Source of the DNA: Kiritimatiellia bacterium
GTDB lineage: Bacteria > Verrucomicrobiota > Kiritimatiellia > RFP12 > DVOR01
Length of the DNA stretch: 7,894 nt
Assembly: GCA_900771325.1 (NCBI GenBank)
Contig: CAAGNN010000102.1
Coordinates: forward strand, 1 to 7,894
Reading direction: 5' to 3'
Each line of letters starts with the position of its first letter. The first letter of the stretch is position 1. The notes below the pieces were generated by a model, which made no database searches, had not been told where the DNA came from, and saw nothing but the letters and a program-made list of their open reading frames with translations. This document shows positions 5,683 to 7,894 of the stretch, piece by piece. The position numbers and the translations under genes were made by a program.

Positions 5683-6720
5683 TTATCGATAGACCTCTTC
5701 GGCCCATTCGTAGGGCTCGGAGTAGGGCTGCTCGAAGAGGGTCTCGAGCATAAAGCGCAGGATGCGCTCGCCGCTGAAGAGGGCGTGGTAGCGGCGGCGG
5801 CCGGCGGCGGCGAGGGCGCGGCGGCGCGCGTCGTCTTGCTGCACGGCCAGGAGCTGCTCCACGAGGTCGGGCACATCCTGGAAGAAGAGGGCCTCCTCGG
5901 GCGAGAAGAAGCGCTGCATCTGGTCGCCATCGTAGAGCGCAGTGCAGATGCCCGAGCCCATCAGGTGGGCAATGCGGTCGGAGGAATACCACTTCATCCC
6001 GAAGTAGCGGTTGATGTTCAGGCTCATCTTGGCGCTGGCGAGCAGGTCGTCGTAGGCCGCTCCGCCCATCACCGGCGCGCGGCCATACATCCCCACGATG
6101 TCAAAGCGCAGCGGCTTGCCCTCCAAGGCCTCCTTCAGGCGGCGGATGAAGTCCAGGCGCGGATCGCCCTTGCGCGGCTGGCCGGCGTAAAAGAGGTCGC
6201 AAGCGAAGTCTTCGGCCGGGCGGGTGCTGTTGTCGAGCGTCTCGAGGGCGGTATCGGCGGGGTTGGGCATATAGGCCACCACATTGCGCCCGGTGACGAA
6301 GGGCCGCAGGTATTCGGCCCCGGCGGTGGTGGCGAAGAGCGCGTCGCAACTCTCCATCCGCGCGCGCATCTGCGCCTGGGGGTGCGCGTCGCACATCGGG
6401 TCGACATTGAAGTGGGCCATCCGCACGCCGGGCAGCGCGCGGCGAATGGCCTCGAGCGTCTCGTTCTCCACATAGTCGCAGTGGCCGATGAGGATGGCCT
6501 CGGGGCGGAAGTTCTTGGCGCACTCCAAGAGCTTCTGGTTCATTTTCCGCTTGCCGAAGGGCTGAATACCCAGGCAAAGCTGACGCGCCATATCGCGGTC
6601 GGAGAACTCGCAGAGGCGGTGATTGCCGCGCACCGCGCCGCACGCGAGCGCCCGCCCCGGCCCCATCCGCAGCTTCCCGTAGCGCCGGATCAACAAGTTG
6701 TCTAGCAGTAGAATACGCAT
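5683..6720 (-). CDS. CgeB-like glycosyltransferase
   Basis: A 345-residue protein resembling GT-B glycosyltransferases of the CgeB/Glyco_trans_1_2 type, which move sugars from activated donors to surface polymers or proteins. The N-terminal half starts with a Rossmann-like strand (MRILLLDNLLIRRYG) and includes RPEAILIGHCDYVENETLEAI (72-92) and MAHFNVDP, like the acceptor-side domain of the family. The C-terminal half has CDLFYAGQPRKGDPRLDFI (174-192) and the donor-side signature KMSLNINR...SSDRIAHLMGSGICTALYD (231-264), followed by an alpha-helical tail. The ATG at 6720 is chosen because AAGGAG lies 7 bases upstream; a longer start at 6780 would overlap the M23 gene. No signal peptide or membrane segment is seen, so it is probably cytoplasmic. 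Donor and acceptor are unknown. It lies 17 bases after the M23 peptidase gene, which suggests a shared envelope role. Confidence 0.8.
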   Translation of the reverse strand: MRILLLDNLLIRRYGKLRMGPGRALACGAVRGNHRLCEFSDRDMARQLCLGIQPFGKRKMNQKLLECAKNFRPEAILIGHCDYVENETLEAIRRALPGVRMAHFNVDPMCDAHPQAQMRARMESCDALFATTAGAEYLRPFVTGRNVVAYMPNPADTALETLDNSTRPAEDFACDLFYAGQPRKGDPRLDFIRRLKEALEGKPLRFDIVGMYGRAPVMGGAAYDDLLASAKMSLNINRYFGMKWYSSDRIAHLMGSGICTALYDGDQMQRFFSPEEALFFQDVPDLVEQLLAVQQDDARRRALAAAGRRRYHALFSGERILRFMLETLFEQPYSEPYEWAEEVYR

Positions 6721-6727
6721 CTCTCCG

Positions 6728-6733
6728 CTCCTT
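6728..6733 (-). promoter_or_regulatory. Ribosome-binding site of the glycosyltransferase gene
   Basis: The minus strand reads AAGGAG 7 bases before the ATG at 6720. It lies in the 17-base gap after the M23 peptidase stop and decides the start over the in-frame codon at 6780. Confidence 0.8.
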
Positions 6734-6737
6734 ACGC

Positions 6738-7754
6738 TTAGCCCACTTCTCCTGCCGCCTTCGCGCCCTCTGGCATCCAACGCGGCGAAACCAACAGATT
6801 ATCCAACAACGTCCGCGAGCGCTTCGGCTCCGCCCAATCCCGCCCCGTCGCCCGCACCGTCGCGTTGCCCCAATCCATCTTGCACGATTGCTTCGCCGGG
6901 TCCAGCGAAGACGTCTGCACCGGGATCCCCTCCCGCGAAAAGGCCACATAGGTCTTCCAACGCGCGTGCTCGGTCGCCCGCCAGAGGCTCGGATAGCGGC
7001 GGAAGAAGTCCGGCACCTCCGCCATCGGCGGCAACACCGTCGCCCACGCCACCGGGCGCGAGGCGATGTAGGCGGCAATGTCAAAGTACCCCTTCCGCCG
7101 CTGCTGGGCAAAGGCCTCGCACGGATCCACGCCATAGAGGTTCGCGCCATTCCAGACCCCGTGCTGCGGGTCGATGAGGTAGTAGTAGCGGTTCATCATC
7201 ACCCCAATCTCGAAGTGCAGATGTGCCCGCGCCAACGGAAAGTCCGGCGTGTGCCCCATCACCCCCAACGGCGTCCCCGCCGCCACCTGCTGCCCGGCCC
7301 GCAGCCCCTCGTCAAAGCGCCGCAAGTGCGCGTAGAGGGTGTAGACCTCCCCAAAGCCCGCCACCGGGTGCGTCAGCACCACGTAGTTCCCATAGAGCGA
7401 CTCGTTCAGCTCCTGGCGGTTCACATAGACCACCAGCCCCGCCGCCGCCGCCCGCACCACATCCGTGGGGTTCCGGTCCCGCCGCCACGGCTGCACCGGC
7501 GCAATATCAATCCCCTCGTGAAAGCGCGGCGACCCATCGGCGTACTTGCGCGTATTCCCGAACATCCCGCTCTCCGGCCGCCCCGTCCCCGTATCCATAA
7601 AGACCCCCTGGCGCACCGAACCATCCAGCACCAACTGCCCCGTCGGCGGCTGCAACACCAACCGCCCCGACGGCACACCGCCCCCCCGCGCCGCGCCTCC
7701 CAAAGCCGCCGCGCCCAACGCCGCCAAAAACTGCCGCCGCCGAATCAAACTCAT
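6738..7754 (-). CDS. Tat-exported M23-family metallopeptidase
   Basis: A 338-residue LytM-type zinc peptidase, expected to cut peptidoglycan cross-links outside the cytoplasm. The N-terminus reads MSLIRRRQFLAALGAAALGG, a twin-arginine type signal with a short hydrophobic stretch, so export by the Tat pathway is likely. The M23 core is complete: H79 and D83 (HEGID) with H180 of HLH as zinc ligands, and H143 (YAHL) and H178 as the catalytic histidines. Typical spacing elements YGNYVVLTHP and GTPLGVMGHT lie between them. An insertion after the first zinc motif (PVQPWRRDRNPTDVV) and a C-terminal region of about 140 residues after the core are not recognised. ATG 7754 is chosen; an in-frame GTG at 7763 is possible. 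No Shine-Dalgarno is visible. It leads the four-gene minus-strand block. Confidence 0.88.
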   Translation of the reverse strand: MSLIRRRQFLAALGAAALGGAARGGGVPSGRLVLQPPTGQLVLDGSVRQGVFMDTGTGRPESGMFGNTRKYADGSPRFHEGIDIAPVQPWRRDRNPTDVVRAAAAGLVVYVNRQELNESLYGNYVVLTHPVAGFGEVYTLYAHLRRFDEGLRAGQQVAAGTPLGVMGHTPDFPLARAHLHFEIGVMMNRYYYLIDPQHGVWNGANLYGVDPCEAFAQQRRKGYFDIAAYIASRPVAWATVLPPMAEVPDFFRRYPSLWRATEHARWKTYVAFSREGIPVQTSSLDPAKQSCKMDWGNATVRATGRDWAEPKRSRTLLDNLLVSPRWMPEGAKAAGEVG

Positions 7755-7761
7755 ACGCCAC

Positions 7762-7767
7762 ACTATA
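7762..7767 (-). promoter_or_regulatory. Candidate -10 element for the minus-strand operon, implying a leaderless start
   Basis: The minus strand reads TATAGT 7 bases before the ATG at 7754. A transcript would then start at or next to the start codon. This agrees with the absence of a ribosome-binding site, but no convincing -35 is seen 16-18 bases further upstream, so the assignment is tentative. Confidence 0.4.
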
Positions 7768-7815
7768 CCACATTCCCACCCCGCGCGCTCACCCCCCCAC
7801 CCCAGCTACGAAACG

Positions 7816-7857
7816 AACCCGGGGCGGGTCGGGGGTCAACCCGGGGCGGGTCGGGGG
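7816..7857. repeat. G-rich 22-base tandem duplication
   Basis: The 20-base unit AACCCGGGGCGGGTCGGGGG occurs at 7816-7835 and again at 7838-7857, identical and with a 22-base period (TC between). The plus strand offers many runs of three or more G with short loops, continuing to about 7889, so a G-quadruplex is possible. The rest of 7764-7894 holds no gene I can support. It lies upstream of the minus-strand operon. Confidence 0.8.
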
Positions 7858-7894
7858 AAGGGGCACGGCAGGGGGTGGGGCTGGGGGCTTGGAG

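Overview
The window is GC-rich bacterial chromosomal DNA holding two convergent gene blocks, with a mobile-element remnant at the left edge. The organism cannot be fixed from the sequence. A PdxB-type vitamin B6 route, an Hsp33 chaperone, a CgeB-like glycosyltransferase and a Tat-exported M23 peptidase would suit an uncultured Gram-negative lineage, possibly of the PVC or a neighbouring phylum; this is a low-confidence guess.

Left edge (1-486): the 3' end of a probable IS110-family transposase gene with a long Pro/Thr/Ser-rich tail. Next comes a compact RNA unit: a strong sigma70-type promoter (562-590), tRNA-Gln(CUG) with an encoded CCA end (611-684), and an intrinsic terminator (692-724).

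Plus-strand block (743-3321): an Lrp/AsnC regulator, a class I/II PLP-dependent aminotransferase overlapping it by 4 bases, and an S4-domain RluD-family pseudouridine synthase 9 bases further on. The regulator-transaminase pair resembles the AlaR-AlaT pair of Bacillus. No separate promoter for this block is visible between the tRNA terminator and the regulator, so readthrough from the tRNA promoter is a plausible source of transcription.

Between the blocks (3326-3556) lies the most unusual element. It is an array of ten miniature hairpins, each with 5-7 base arms and a 3-base loop, joined by mostly 7-base linkers. It forms two inverted halves of five units around a 20-base centre and fills the gap between the two convergent stop codons almost exactly. 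I do not recognise it as a named repeat family.

Minus-strand block (7754 down to 3558): four closely spaced genes (gaps 17, 14 and 26 bases). In transcription order they are a Tat-signal M23 metallopeptidase, a CgeB-like glycosyltransferase, the redox chaperone Hsp33 (hslO) and erythronate-4-phosphate dehydrogenase (pdxB). A -10-like element sits only 7 bases before the first ATG, which suggests a leaderless transcript. Further upstream, at the right edge, is a G-rich 22-base tandem duplication with G-quadruplex potential.

The two blocks share a loose metabolic link: PdxB makes a precursor of PLP, the cofactor of the aminotransferase. Otherwise the genes look like ordinary housekeeping and envelope functions.
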